Shown here: one piece after another, positions 26,082-35,154 of the stretch | How the letters are laid out: each line of letters opens with the position of its first letter | How positions within the stretch are numbered: the stretch's first letter is position 1 | Origin: Collinsella aerofaciens | Lineage (GTDB): Bacteria > Actinomycetota > Coriobacteriia > Coriobacteriales > Coriobacteriaceae | Direction of reading: 5' to 3' | Length of the DNA: 64,000 nucleotides | NCBI RefSeq assembly: GCF_015553355.1 | Contig: NZ_JADNGN010000005.1 | Location: 18,448-82,447 of the forward strand | The notes under the pieces: model-generated | Seen by the model: the letters and a program-made list of their open reading frames with translations, nothing else | Databases searched by the model: none | What the model was told of the DNA's origin: nothing | Made by a program: the position numbers and the translations under genes

Positions 26082-26097
26082 GGAGAAGGGAGAAACT

Positions 26098-27555
26098 ATG
26101 TCAATCGAATCGAGCTTGTCCCTCTTTGCCATGGTGGCGATCGCCGTCCCCATGCTGGGCTCCCTGCTCATCGTCATGCTGCCGCGTCCCTACGCTAAAT
26201 GGATCTGCGCCTTTGCCGGCGGCATCGCCACGGTCGCTTCCGTTGGCTTGGCCGCGACGTTTGCCGGAAACGGCATGAACGCGGTCGATGTAACCTGGGC
26301 GAGTATGGGCCAGACCTTGGTCATGGGCTTCATATTCGACCGGATGAGCACGCTGCTCGCACCCGCGTTCGTCGCTATCGGCCTGCTCGTCGTCATCTAT
26401 TCGTTCCCGTACATGAGCGATAAGAATAAGGAGCATCCCGACGCGCCCCGTCGTCGCTTCTACGTGTACTTCTCCACGTTCATCGGCGCCATGGCCGGTC
26501 TCGCCTACAGCTCCACCATCGTCGGCCAGCTCGTTTTCTTCGAGATCACCGGTGTGTGCTCCTGGGGCCTCATCAGCTACTACATGACGCCCACGGCCAA
26601 GAAGGCCGGTATGAAGGCGCTCATCATCACCCATATCGGCGCTCTGGGACTCTACATCGGCGCGGCCTTCCTGTTCGCCGGAACCGGCACGTTCGCGCTG
26701 AGCGCGATCTCCCAGCTCGATTCCGGTATGAAGACCGTCGTGCTGCTGCTCATCCTGTTCGCTGCTTGGGCCAAGTCCGCCCAGTTCCCGCTCTACATGT
26801 GGCTGCCCTCCGCAATGGAGGCCCCCACGCCCGTTTCCGCCTACCTTCATGGCGCGTCCATGGTTAAGGTCGGCGTGTGCGTGTTCGCCCGCGCTCTTGC
26901 GAGCGCCGGCGATATCCCCGAGATCGTCGGTTGGGTCGCCATCATCGACGCCGTCGTGACCATGCTCTTCGGCTTCCTCATGTACCTGCCCCAGAAGGAT
27001 ATGAAGCGCCTGCTCGCCTTCTCGACGATCGCGCAGCTCGCCTACGTGTTCTTTGGCCTGGGCCTCTCCGTGTTCGGAAGCCAGATGGCGTTTAACGGCG
27101 CCGTCGAGCACATCTTCAACCACGCGTTCACCAAGACCCTGTTCTTCCTCATCGCTGGCTCTCTCAGCTTCACGCTGGGAACCCGTATGCTGCCCAAGAT
27201 CCAGGGCCTCATGAAGAAGTACCCGGTCACGGGCGTGGGCTTTGCGGTCGCCGCGACCGCTATCGCCGGCGTGCCCCCCATGAGCACGTTCTTTTCCAAG
27301 TTCCAGATCATTTCCGGTGGCTTCGCGGTTGGTGCTACCAACACGGTCATCTTTGTCCTCGTGTGCGTCATGGTCGTCGAGACCGTCGCCACCTTCGCAT
27401 GGTTCCTGCGTTGGATGGGTGAGGTCCTGCCCGGTGAGCCGAGCGAGACCGTGGCCGCCGGCCAGCCCCTTCCGCGCGCCATGGCGTTCGTGTTCGTCGT
27501 CCTCATGATCATGGTCGTCGTCGCCGGTCCTCTGTCCTCTAGTTGGATGGGTTAG
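26098..27555 (+). CDS. hyfD: Hydrogenase-4 component D, NuoL/M-like membrane subunit
   Basis: A 485-residue protein (E. coli HyfD has 479). VFFEITGVCSWGLISYYM, WLPSAMEAPTPVSAYLHGAS and LAFSTIAQLAYVFFG are the antiporter blocks with their conserved Glu, Lys and His. HyfD has no counterpart in the shorter Hyc complex, so its presence marks this as a Hyf-type, more ion-pumping enzyme. ATG 26098 follows GGAGAAGGGAG. Confidence 0.92.
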   Translation: MSIESSLSLFAMVAIAVPMLGSLLIVMLPRPYAKWICAFAGGIATVASVGLAATFAGNGMNAVDVTWASMGQTLVMGFIFDRMSTLLAPAFVAIGLLVVIYSFPYMSDKNKEHPDAPRRRFYVYFSTFIGAMAGLAYSSTIVGQLVFFEITGVCSWGLISYYMTPTAKKAGMKALIITHIGALGLYIGAAFLFAGTGTFALSAISQLDSGMKTVVLLLILFAAWAKSAQFPLYMWLPSAMEAPTPVSAYLHGASMVKVGVCVFARALASAGDIPEIVGWVAIIDAVVTMLFGFLMYLPQKDMKRLLAFSTIAQLAYVFFGLGLSVFGSQMAFNGAVEHIFNHAFTKTLFFLIAGSLSFTLGTRMLPKIQGLMKKYPVTGVGFAVAATAIAGVPPMSTFFSKFQIISGGFAVGATNTVIFVLVCVMVVETVATFAWFLRWMGEVLPGEPSETVAAGQPLPRAMAFVFVVLMIMVVVAGPLSSSWMG

Positions 27556-27565
27556 GAGGTAGGAC

Positions 27566-28219
27566 ATGGGTTATTCGTTAGTCAATATCCTGGGCGGTCT
27601 TCTGATCGTGACCTCCACCATGGTGGTCGTGTCGAAGACCATCCCGTCCGCCATCAAGTGGTACGCGATCCAGTCGGTTGTCTTGGTGGGCGTGCTGCTC
27701 ACCCTGGGCCTCACCACCGGTGCCACCGAGCTTCTCATGTGGGCCGCGTCGGCCTTCTTCACCAAGGTGATCCTCGTTCCGTTCATTCTCAACCGTGCCT
27801 ACAAAAAGATGGGTTCGCCTGCCGATAGCACGCTGACCTCCTCCATCAAGCCGGCCTGGACCATCATCCTCACCGGTCTGGAGGTGGCCGTCTGCTTCGC
27901 GGTGGTCACGCGCCTGACGCTGCCCACCGCCGAGGTGGCTACTCCGGCCCTCGCCATCAGCTTCGCGCACTTCTTCGTCGGCCTCACGTGCATCATCTCC
28001 CAGCGCAACATCCTCAAGCAGATCTTCGGGTACTGCCTTATGGAGAACGGTAGCCACGTGACGCTCGCCCTGCTCGCGCCCACGGCCCCCGAGATCATCG
28101 AGATCGGCATCGCCACCGACGCCATTTTCGCCGTCATCATCATGTCCGCCGTCGTCGTGAGGATCTGGAACGACACCAAGTCGCTCGACTCCCACGACCT
28201 TACCGAATTGAAGGGGTAG
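27566..28219 (+). CDS. hyfE: Hydrogenase-4 component E, NuoK-like membrane subunit
   Basis: A 217-residue protein (E. coli HyfE has 216) with about six helices. It carries a NuoK-like segment, GLTCIISQRNILKQIFGY, followed by MENGSHVTLALL where the membrane glutamate sits. It is specific to Hyf-type complexes. Ten bases separate it from hyfD, with TAGGAGGTAG as ribosome site. Confidence 0.9.
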   Translation: MGYSLVNILGGLLIVTSTMVVVSKTIPSAIKWYAIQSVVLVGVLLTLGLTTGATELLMWAASAFFTKVILVPFILNRAYKKMGSPADSTLTSSIKPAWTIILTGLEVAVCFAVVTRLTLPTAEVATPALAISFAHFFVGLTCIISQRNILKQIFGYCLMENGSHVTLALLAPTAPEIIEIGIATDAIFAVIIMSAVVVRIWNDTKSLDSHDLTELKG

Positions 28220-28222
28220 GCC

Positions 28223-29788
28223 ATGGATGTTTCAATGCTGACGGTCGCCCTGCTCGCTTGTCCCCTTGTGTTCTCCCTGATTATGGCTGCGCTCCCCAAG
28301 ACGACGTCCTACAGCGTCTTCGCGGGGCTCAACACCATCTCCGTCGCGGCGACCCTCGTCCTTTCGGTCGTCACCGCGGGAACCATGCTCTCGAGCGGGC
28401 AGAATATCGACGCCTTGGGCCTGTGGCTCCATCTCGATTCGCTCTCGTCGATCTTCGTCCTTCTGGTAGGCATCATTGGGTTCATCACCGGCGTGTACTC
28501 CATCTCCTATATCAAGATCGATATCGAGGAGAAGACCATGCCGGCCGAGCGCACCAAGCAGTACTACGCGCTGTTTAGCCTGTTCGTCTTCACGATGCTG
28601 CTCGCCTGCCTGTCCAACAACATCATCCTCACCTGGGCGGCGGTCGAGGCCACCACGCTGTCGACCGTGTTCCTCGTGGGTATCTACAAGAACAAACAGG
28701 CGCTCGAGGCGTCTTGGAAGTACGCGATGGTCTGCACCGCCGGCGTGGCCTTCGGCCTGTTCGGCACGCTGCTCATCTACGCGAACGCCGCCGATATCAT
28801 GCCCAACGCGCATGAGGCTGCCTTCCTTACCTCCATCATGCCCTACGCCGACCAGTTCGACCCGATGCTCGTGCGCCTCGCGTTCGCGTTCATCGTCATC
28901 GGCTTCGGCACCAAGGCGGGCCTGTTCCCCATGCACACCTGGCTGCCCGACGCGCACTCCCAGGCTCCGAGCCCGGTTTCCGCGCTGCTCTCGGGCGTGC
29001 TGCTCAAGTGCGCCATGCTGGTGATTATCCGCTTCTACTCCCTGTCCATCATCACGGTGGGCGACACCTATCCGCGAACGCTCCTGCTCATCCTGGGCAC
29101 GCTGTCCATCCTGGTGGCCGCCCTGTGCATCTTCAAGCAGGACGATATCAAGCGTCGCTTCGCGTACTCCTCCGTCGACAACGTCGGTGTGGTCGCGCTG
29201 TGCCTGGGTATCGGTGGTCCGCTCGGTATCGCCGCCTGCCTGCTGCACTGCACCTTCCATGGCTTCACGAAGGCGCTCGCCTTCTGCATGGCCGGTAACA
29301 TCCAGCACATCTACCACACCCGCGACCTGAACAAGATCAAGGGCGTCGTCGAGATTGCTCCTGTCACGGCAGCGCTCACCATCATCGCCCTGCTCGCGCT
29401 CGCCGCCTTCCCGCCGTTCGCCCTGTTCATCTCCGAGTTCCTCACCTTCGTGGCCGGCATACAGTCCGGTCCCATCTGGGTGGTCGTGCTCGTGGCCATC
29501 GGCCTCACCGGCGTGTACTTTGCCCTTACCGGCATTGCGCTCAAGTCCATCTTCGGCAAGGCGCCCGAGGGCATGAAGCGCCACGAGGTGCCCGCCCTCA
29601 TGATCATCCCCGAGATCGCCCTCGCGATCGTGGTCATGTGGTTCGGTATCGCCACCCCGGTCGCCATTACGAGCGGCGTCGAGGATGCAACGTCCGTCGT
29701 TTTGAACCAGAGCGTCGAAGAGCTCCACGAGGCCCCTCTCTACCGCATGGTGTTCAGCTCCCAGACCAAGACAAGCGAGGTGAATTAG
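28223..29788 (+). CDS. hyfF: Hydrogenase-4 component F, NuoL/N-like membrane subunit
   Basis: A 521-residue protein (E. coli HyfF has 526). It contains ILTWAAVEATTLSTVFLV with the conserved Glu, HTWLPDAHSQAPSPVSALLS and YSSVDNVGVVAL, the third antiporter-like chain of the operon. Three such chains (HyfB, HyfD, HyfF) predict more ion translocation than the single one in Hyc. Confidence 0.93.
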   Translation: MDVSMLTVALLACPLVFSLIMAALPKTTSYSVFAGLNTISVAATLVLSVVTAGTMLSSGQNIDALGLWLHLDSLSSIFVLLVGIIGFITGVYSISYIKIDIEEKTMPAERTKQYYALFSLFVFTMLLACLSNNIILTWAAVEATTLSTVFLVGIYKNKQALEASWKYAMVCTAGVAFGLFGTLLIYANAADIMPNAHEAAFLTSIMPYADQFDPMLVRLAFAFIVIGFGTKAGLFPMHTWLPDAHSQAPSPVSALLSGVLLKCAMLVIIRFYSLSIITVGDTYPRTLLLILGTLSILVAALCIFKQDDIKRRFAYSSVDNVGVVALCLGIGGPLGIAACLLHCTFHGFTKALAFCMAGNIQHIYHTRDLNKIKGVVEIAPVTAALTIIALLALAAFPPFALFISEFLTFVAGIQSGPIWVVVLVAIGLTGVYFALTGIALKSIFGKAPEGMKRHEVPALMIIPEIALAIVVMWFGIATPVAITSGVEDATSVVLNQSVEELHEAPLYRMVFSSQTKTSEVN

Positions 29789-29792
29789 CACC

Positions 29793-31565
29793 ATGGCAGA
29801 ACCTGAAAAGAAGGACTACGCTCGTCGCTGCGAAAGCCACGTCGAGGCCCTGCGCGCCGCAGTGCCGGGCGCTATCGAGAAGGTCGAATGGCAGTGCGAG
29901 GACCAGCTGACGATCACCGTCAAGCTGGACCGTCTGCCCGAGGCCGTCCACTACCTGTACTACGAGCGCTACGGCTGGATTCCCGTGATTGTCGGCAACG
30001 ACGAGCGCAGCCTGTGCGGTCGCTACGCCGTGTACTACGTCATTTCCATGGAGGGCGAGGACCCCGGCTGGGTGACCGTCCGCGCCGAGGTCGACCCCGC
30101 CAAGATGACGTTCCCGAGCGTGACGCCGTTCGTCCCCGCCTGCGTGTGGGGCGAGCGCGAGCTGCGCGATATGTTCGGCCTGATCCCCGAGGGCCTGCCC
30201 GATCGTCGTCGCCTGGTGCTGCCCGACGATTGGCCCAGCGGCCTGTACCCGCTGCGCAAGGACTCCATGGACTACCGCTTCCGTCCCGCTCCCGCGAGCG
30301 ACATGGAAAACTACGAGTTCTTGGCCGACACCAAGGGCAAGGAGACCACGCTCGTCCCCATGGGCCCGCTGCACATTACCTCCGACGAGCCCGGCCACTT
30401 CCGCCTGTTCGTCGAGGGCGAGACGATCGTGGACGCTGACTACCGTCTGTTCTACGTGCACCGCGGTATGGAGAAGGTCGCCGAGACGCGCCTGAACTAT
30501 GACGCCGTGACGTTCCTCGCCGACCGCATCTGCGGCATCTGCGGCTGCGCCCACTCGGTGGCCTACGCCGAGGCCGTCGAGCGCGCTCAGGGCATCCATG
30601 TCCCGCCGCGCGCCCAGTACATCCGCGCTATCATGCTCGAGGTCGAGCGCCTGCACTCGCATCTGCTCAACATTGGCCTTGCATCGCACTACACCGGCTT
30701 CGACTCCGGCTTCCAGCAGTTCTTCCGCGTCCGCGAGAAGTCCATGGACCTGGCCGAGAAACTCTCCGGTCACCGCAAGACCTACGGCCTCAACGTGATC
30801 GGCGGCGTGCGTCGCGACATTTTGGCCGAGCAGAAGCTCTCCACGCTCACGACCATTCACCAGCTGCGCTCCGAGGTTCAGGAACTCGTCGACGTCTTGC
30901 TCTCCACGCCCAACTTTATCGAGCGTACGAGCGGTATCGGCATTCTAGACCGCAAGATCGCACGCGACTTCTCGCCGGTCGGCCCGCTCATGCGTGGCTC
31001 GGGCTATGCCCGCGACGTCCGCTTTGACCATCCCTTCGACGGCTACGCCGATCCGGACGTCCAAAAGATGCATGCTGCCACGGCAGACACCTGCGATGCC
31101 TTCGGCCGTACCGCCGTTCGCATCCAGGAGGTCTACGATTCGATCGACATGATCGAGACCATGCTCGAGAACTGCCCGTCGGGCCCCATCCTCACCACGG
31201 ATTGGGAGTACACCCCGCACAAGTACGCCATCGGCGCCACCGAGGCGCCGCGCGGCGAGGACGTGCACTGGGCCATGCTCGGCAATAACCAGAAGTGCTA
31301 CCGCTGGCGCGCCAAGGCCGCCACGTACAGCAACTGGCCGGTCCTGCGCTACATGTTCCGCGGCAACACCGTGGGCGACGCTGCGCTGATCGTCGGTTCG
31401 CTCGACCCGTGCTACTCCTGCACCGACCGCGTGACGGTGACCGATGTCGCCGCCAAGCGCGACCACGTGCTCGACAAGGAGCAGTTTGAAAACGTCTGGC
31501 GCGACAAGTCGCCGCTTGCGGGCGAGGGCACCATGGCCGCCCCGCTCGATGAGGAGGCGCTCTAA
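29793..31565 (+). CDS. hyfG: Hydrogenase-4 large subunit HyfG, group 4 [NiFe] catalytic chain
   Basis: A 590-residue fusion. Residues 1-170 are NuoC-like (AVHYLYYERYGWIPVI and ACVWGERELRDMFGL). The rest is NuoD-like hydrogenase. The [NiFe] ligands are in DRICGICGCAHSV (about 246-256) and DPCYSCTDR (about 537-545), both Cys pairs intact and with no selenocysteine. A 30-residue extension follows the DPCxxC motif, matching the tail that HycI-type protease removes after nickel insertion; hycI is in the operon. It makes H2 from electrons delivered by HyfA, HyfH and HyfI. Confidence 0.96.
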   Translation: MAEPEKKDYARRCESHVEALRAAVPGAIEKVEWQCEDQLTITVKLDRLPEAVHYLYYERYGWIPVIVGNDERSLCGRYAVYYVISMEGEDPGWVTVRAEVDPAKMTFPSVTPFVPACVWGERELRDMFGLIPEGLPDRRRLVLPDDWPSGLYPLRKDSMDYRFRPAPASDMENYEFLADTKGKETTLVPMGPLHITSDEPGHFRLFVEGETIVDADYRLFYVHRGMEKVAETRLNYDAVTFLADRICGICGCAHSVAYAEAVERAQGIHVPPRAQYIRAIMLEVERLHSHLLNIGLASHYTGFDSGFQQFFRVREKSMDLAEKLSGHRKTYGLNVIGGVRRDILAEQKLSTLTTIHQLRSEVQELVDVLLSTPNFIERTSGIGILDRKIARDFSPVGPLMRGSGYARDVRFDHPFDGYADPDVQKMHAATADTCDAFGRTAVRIQEVYDSIDMIETMLENCPSGPILTTDWEYTPHKYAIGATEAPRGEDVHWAMLGNNQKCYRWRAKAATYSNWPVLRYMFRGNTVGDAALIVGSLDPCYSCTDRVTVTDVAAKRDHVLDKEQFENVWRDKSPLAGEGTMAAPLDEEAL

Positions 31566-31566
31566 T

Positions 31567-32283
31567 ATGCTGAAGCTTTGGAAGGTTAACGCCAAGGCCG
31601 GCGACGCGACGGTCAAGTACCCGTTTGCGCAGTTCCCCACCAACAAGGACATGCGCGGCAAGCCCGAGCACAATGCCGAGCTCTGCATCGCCTGCGGTGC
31701 CTGCGGCGTGGCGTGCCCGGCCGATGCCATTCGCATGGACACCGACCTTGCGGCCGACACCATCACCTGGTCGATCGACTACGGCCGCTGCATCTTCTGC
31801 GGCCGCTGCGAGGAAGCCTGCCCCATGGAGGCCATCAAGCTCACCGAGGAGTTTGAGCTGGCCGTCATGAGTAAGGACGACCTCACCAGCAAGAGCGTCT
31901 ATACGCTCGAGCACTGCTCGCGTTGCGGCAAGCCGTTTGCCCCGCACAAGGAGATCGACTACGCCAAGCGCCTGCTGCAAAAGGCCGGCGGCATGGAGGC
32001 CGAGCAGGCCGCCCGTACCGTCGGTATGTGCCAGGAGTGCAAGCGCGAGCTCGACGCCCTGCGCGCCGCGTCGGCCGTAAAGACCGGCAACGCTGCCGGC
32101 ATGGCTGCCAACGAGACGCTTGCATCCGGCGAGCCCCAGGGCCCCGGCATGGAGTATCTGGGCGGCCACGGCGTGAACCCGGAGTATATCGACCGCGAGC
32201 TCAACCCCGATGCGCCCGAGATTCCCGCCGGTCCTGCACCGGTCGAGGGCATCATCATGGATTTTGATACGAAGGAGGAGTAA
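31567..32283 (+). CDS. hyfH: Hydrogenase-4 component H, NuoI-like 4Fe-4S protein
   Basis: A 238-residue protein. Two [4Fe-4S] sets, CIACGACGVACPADAI and CIFCGRCEEACPMEAI, lie in residues 38-85, as in NuoI/HycF. Two further CxxC pairs, HCSRCGKPF and MCQECKREL, suggest a zinc ribbon in the C-terminal half, followed by a 70-residue Pro/Gly-rich acidic tail. HycF of E. coli is about 180 residues, so the tail is an extension. ATG 31567 is one base after the hyfG stop. Confidence 0.92.
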   Translation: MLKLWKVNAKAGDATVKYPFAQFPTNKDMRGKPEHNAELCIACGACGVACPADAIRMDTDLAADTITWSIDYGRCIFCGRCEEACPMEAIKLTEEFELAVMSKDDLTSKSVYTLEHCSRCGKPFAPHKEIDYAKRLLQKAGGMEAEQAARTVGMCQECKRELDALRAASAVKTGNAAGMAANETLASGEPQGPGMEYLGGHGVNPEYIDRELNPDAPEIPAGPAPVEGIIMDFDTKEE

Positions 32284-32285
32284 CC

Positions 32286-33068
32286 ATGGCCGAACCCACG
32301 CTTTTGCCCGAGCGGCTTCAGTACCGCCCGACCAAGATCGAGCTCGACGAGAGCATCGAGAAGGCCAAGGCGACCCTTCTTAAGAAGATCAAGCGCTCGG
32401 TGTACGTCTACCGCGTTGACTGCGGCGGCTGCAACGGCTGCGAGATCGAGATCTTCGGTTCCATCACGCCCGTCTTCGATGTCGAGCGCTTTGGCATCAA
32501 GGTCGTGCCCTCGCCCCGTCACGCCGATGTGCTGCTGTACACCGGCGCCGTGACGCGTGCCATGCGCATGCCGGCCCTGCGCGCCTTTGAGGCCGCACCC
32601 GATCCCAAGATCGTAGTGTCCTATGGCGCGTGCGGCTGCACCGGCGGCATCTTCTACGACAACTACTGCGTCTGGGGCGGCACGGACAAGATTCTGCCGG
32701 TCGATGTCTACATCCCCGGCTGCCCGCCCAGCCCCGCGCAGACCGTCTACGGCTTTGCCATGGCACTTGGTCTGCTGGACCAAAAACTCCATGCCGAGAC
32801 CACGGTGGAGGCCGCCGGCGAGCAGGCCGATATCCTGCACCCCGGCGTGCCGTACAAGCTGCGCGTTGCCATTGAGCGCGAAGCTCGCGCCATGAGCGGC
32901 TACCGTTACGGCCGCGACTTGGCCAACGAGTTTATGGATACGCTCGAGGGCGCGCCCAAGGGCGATATCCGCGGTGCCATGGCGCTGCTCATCGACAAGC
33001 AGGATGATCCGCGCCGCGTCGAGGTGTACTCGGCGCTGCAGGATCTGGTGCTGGCCGGAGGTCGCTAG
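32286..33068 (+). CDS. hyfI: Hydrogenase-4 small subunit HyfI, NuoB-like
   Basis: A 260-residue chain. The proximal [4Fe-4S] ligands are in CGGCNGCEIEIFGS, YGACGCTGGIF and YIPGCPPSPAQT, the NuoB/HycG pattern. It lies next to HyfG in the complex and passes electrons to the [NiFe] site. The start overlaps no gene; hyfH ends 3 bases before. Confidence 0.95.
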   Translation: MAEPTLLPERLQYRPTKIELDESIEKAKATLLKKIKRSVYVYRVDCGGCNGCEIEIFGSITPVFDVERFGIKVVPSPRHADVLLYTGAVTRAMRMPALRAFEAAPDPKIVVSYGACGCTGGIFYDNYCVWGGTDKILPVDVYIPGCPPSPAQTVYGFAMALGLLDQKLHAETTVEAAGEQADILHPGVPYKLRVAIEREARAMSGYRYGRDLANEFMDTLEGAPKGDIRGAMALLIDKQDDPRRVEVYSALQDLVLAGGR

Positions 33069-33650
33069 ATGGAGCTCACGGACCGCTCTGGTTACTTTGC
33101 GGGCCCCGGCATGCTCGGCGGCTCCTTTGGCGATGCCTCGCGCGCAAGCGACGAGGCTGCCGAGGGCGTCGCCGACCCCTGCCTGGGCCACGCGCCCGAC
33201 CAGGTGGTCTTTTACGAGCTCACGCGTAAGTTTGTGGAGACCGAGGAAGACGTTCCCCAGGAGGCCTGCGACGTGCTGTACTACACGCTCGCCGTGGGCC
33301 ACCACACCGGCGTGCTCGACTGCTTTGAACCGCGCCTGTCGGTGCCGGTGAACGTGTTCTATTCGCTCGTCGACGCGCTGCCGGAGGGGGAGGCCAAAAC
33401 CAAGTTCGAGGCCATCCGCTCCTTTGGTGAGTGCCAGCTCGACAAGGCGGCGGTGCCGTCGCTGCTCGAGGCCTGCGACACGCTGCTCGACGAGCGCGGT
33501 TTTCGCGGGTCGGTCAAGGCCGGCATCTCGGTGTTCGACGACGACTTTGGCCTGCATGCCCAGCAGGTCGCGTTCTTAATGAAGTTTCGCGATCTGGTTG
33601 AGCGCGTGCGCGATGTGTCGGGCGTGTATCTGACGGGAAGGTTGCAGTAA
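33069..33650 (+). CDS. hycH: Formate hydrogenlyase assembly protein HycH/HyfJ
   Basis: A 193-residue soluble protein. FYELTRKFVETEEDVPQEA and YYTLAVGHHTGVLDCF match the HycH family, and SVFDDDFGLHAQQ the later half. E. coli HycH is about 136 residues, so this is longer at both ends. HycH/HyfJ is needed for maturation of the FHL hydrogenase; its exact step is not known. Its ATG follows the hyfI stop directly and its stop overlaps hycI by one base. Confidence 0.87.
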   Translation: MELTDRSGYFAGPGMLGGSFGDASRASDEAAEGVADPCLGHAPDQVVFYELTRKFVETEEDVPQEACDVLYYTLAVGHHTGVLDCFEPRLSVPVNVFYSLVDALPEGEAKTKFEAIRSFGECQLDKAAVPSLLEACDTLLDERGFRGSVKAGISVFDDDFGLHAQQVAFLMKFRDLVERVRDVSGVYLTGRLQ

Positions 33651-34153
33651 TGGGTCGCGTTGTGGATGGTCGTGTGAACGGCGCCCCGTTTGCGGGTATC
33701 GTGCTCACGGCGGGAAGCGTGCTGCGTGCCGACGATGCCGCCGGCCCCGTACTCTCCAAAAAGATGGAGGACGCGCCCATCGCCGGTTGGTACACCATCG
33801 ACGGAGGCCAAACGCCCGAGGACGACATCATCGAGGTCAAGCGCGAGCGTCCGCCGCGTTTGGTTTTGGTTGATGCCGCCGATATGGCGCTGCCCGTCGG
33901 CGCCATTCGCTTGCTCGACAAACGTGATGTGGCCCGCAAGTCGATGTTCACCACGCATTCGCTTCCCCTGTCGATTCTGATCGAAGAGATTGAGCAATCG
34001 TGCGATGATATCGTCTTCATAGGGATTCAGCCGGGCGATACGGAGTTCTATAACCCCATGTCCCCGGAGGTCTTTGAGGCCGTCGACGCCGTGTACGACG
34101 CCGTGGCCGCCAACGACTTTTCCCACTTTGTCCGCTTGGGGCAAGAGCAATAG
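33650..34153 (+). CDS. hycI: Hydrogenase maturation endopeptidase HycI
   Basis: A 167-residue peptidase of the HybD/HycI family. VLTAGSVLRADDAAGP near residue 20 aligns with the GxGNxLxxDDxxG motif, where the Asp binds nickel, here as GSVLRADD. VLVDAADMALPVGA follows, then the SLPLSILIEEI and IGIQPGDTEF blocks of HycI. It cleaves the HyfG tail after nickel insertion. The first Gly-Asn of the usual motif is changed to Gly-Ser. Confidence 0.9.
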   Translation: MGRVVDGRVNGAPFAGIVLTAGSVLRADDAAGPVLSKKMEDAPIAGWYTIDGGQTPEDDIIEVKRERPPRLVLVDAADMALPVGAIRLLDKRDVARKSMFTTHSLPLSILIEEIEQSCDDIVFIGIQPGDTEFYNPMSPEVFEAVDAVYDAVAANDFSHFVRLGQEQ

Positions 34154-34192
34154 GAGCGCTTGTTCCTGCTGAATAGGAAAGAAGTGATTGAC

Positions 34193-35032
34193 ATGGCAGA
34201 TTCCAAGGTGGAGTACCCCGCTCCCGATTGCCTGGCGCCCGCCGCGATCGAGGCCAAGACCGAGACCGCCGGCGTGACCAAGGCTAACCTGCCGGTCGCT
34301 AAGGCCTTTCTGTTGGCAATGTTCGCCGGCGCGTTTATCGCCTTCGGCGGCCTGTTCTTTACGGTGTTCTTGAGCGACAGCACGCTGGGCTGGGGTGCCC
34401 AGCGTGTCGTGGGCGGCCTGTGCTTTTGCCTGGGCCTGGTGCTCGTGCTGGTGTGTGGCGCCGAGCTGTTTACCGGCAATTCGCTTATGGTCTGCGCGCT
34501 CAAGAGCAAAAAGATCACTCTGGCCCAGATGCTCAAGGCCTGGGTCGTCGTGTGGGTCGGCAATTATGTCGGTGCCCTGTTCATCGTCTTTTTGGTGTAC
34601 ATGGCCGGCATCTATAAGCTCAACGGCGAGGCGGTCGCCAACTCCATGGTGAGCGTCGCCGCCGGCAAGGTGACGATCGACTGGGTGACGATCTTCTTCC
34701 GCGGCATCCTGTGCAACATCTTTGTGTGCCTGGCCGTGTGGATCGGTACCGCCGGCAAGACCGTGGTCGATAAGGTCGTGGGCATTCTGCTGCCCATCGC
34801 AGCCTTTGTGGCCTGCGGTTTTGAGCACTGCGTTGCCAACATGTACTTTTTGCCCATGGGCGCCGTGATGCATGCATGCGGTTATGGTGCCAAGGTTGCC
34901 GGGGCCGATGCACTCAACGTCGCGGGCATTGCGTTTAACCTATCCGCCGCCACGCTGGGCAACATCGTGGGCGGTGCGGTTCTGATCGCGCTCGGCTACT
35001 GGTTTATCTACGCCAAGAAGTCCGAGGCGTAA
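34193..35032 (+). CDS. focA: Formate channel, FNT family (FocA-like)
   Basis: A 279-residue membrane protein with about six helices. FNT motifs are AGAFIAFGGLFFT, GAELFTGNSLM, WVGNYVGALFI, FFRGILCNIFVCLAVW and GFEHCVANMYF, all in family order. It lets formate (or nitrite in relatives) cross the membrane. Its place at the end of the FHL operon, as focA/focB elsewhere, supports formate. ATG 34193 follows GGAAAGAAG. A terminator follows at 35055. Confidence 0.94.
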   Translation: MADSKVEYPAPDCLAPAAIEAKTETAGVTKANLPVAKAFLLAMFAGAFIAFGGLFFTVFLSDSTLGWGAQRVVGGLCFCLGLVLVLVCGAELFTGNSLMVCALKSKKITLAQMLKAWVVVWVGNYVGALFIVFLVYMAGIYKLNGEAVANSMVSVAAGKVTIDWVTIFFRGILCNIFVCLAVWIGTAGKTVVDKVVGILLPIAAFVACGFEHCVANMYFLPMGAVMHACGYGAKVAGADALNVAGIAFNLSAATLGNIVGGAVLIALGYWFIYAKKSEA

Positions 35033-35054
35033 GGTACCGTCTGTTTGACGTTGG

Positions 35055-35090
35055 GCCTCCCGCGGGGCGTTGCCGTGCGGGAGGCTTTTT
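35055..35090 (+). terminator. Rho-independent terminator of the formate hydrogenlyase operon
   Basis: GCCTCCCGC (35055-35063) pairs with GCGGGAGGC (35077-35085) and is followed by TTTTT. Confidence 0.88.
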
Positions 35091-35154
35091 GGGTCTGGGG
35101 CTCGTTGCCGGTCTGTTGGCGCGTTGTGTTTGACTTGTGAAAGGGGTAATCGAG

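Noticed and set aside
31402-31425. Selenocysteine in the hydrogenase large subunit
   Set aside because: The [NiFe] motif reads DPCYSC with ordinary Cys codons and no in-frame TGA.
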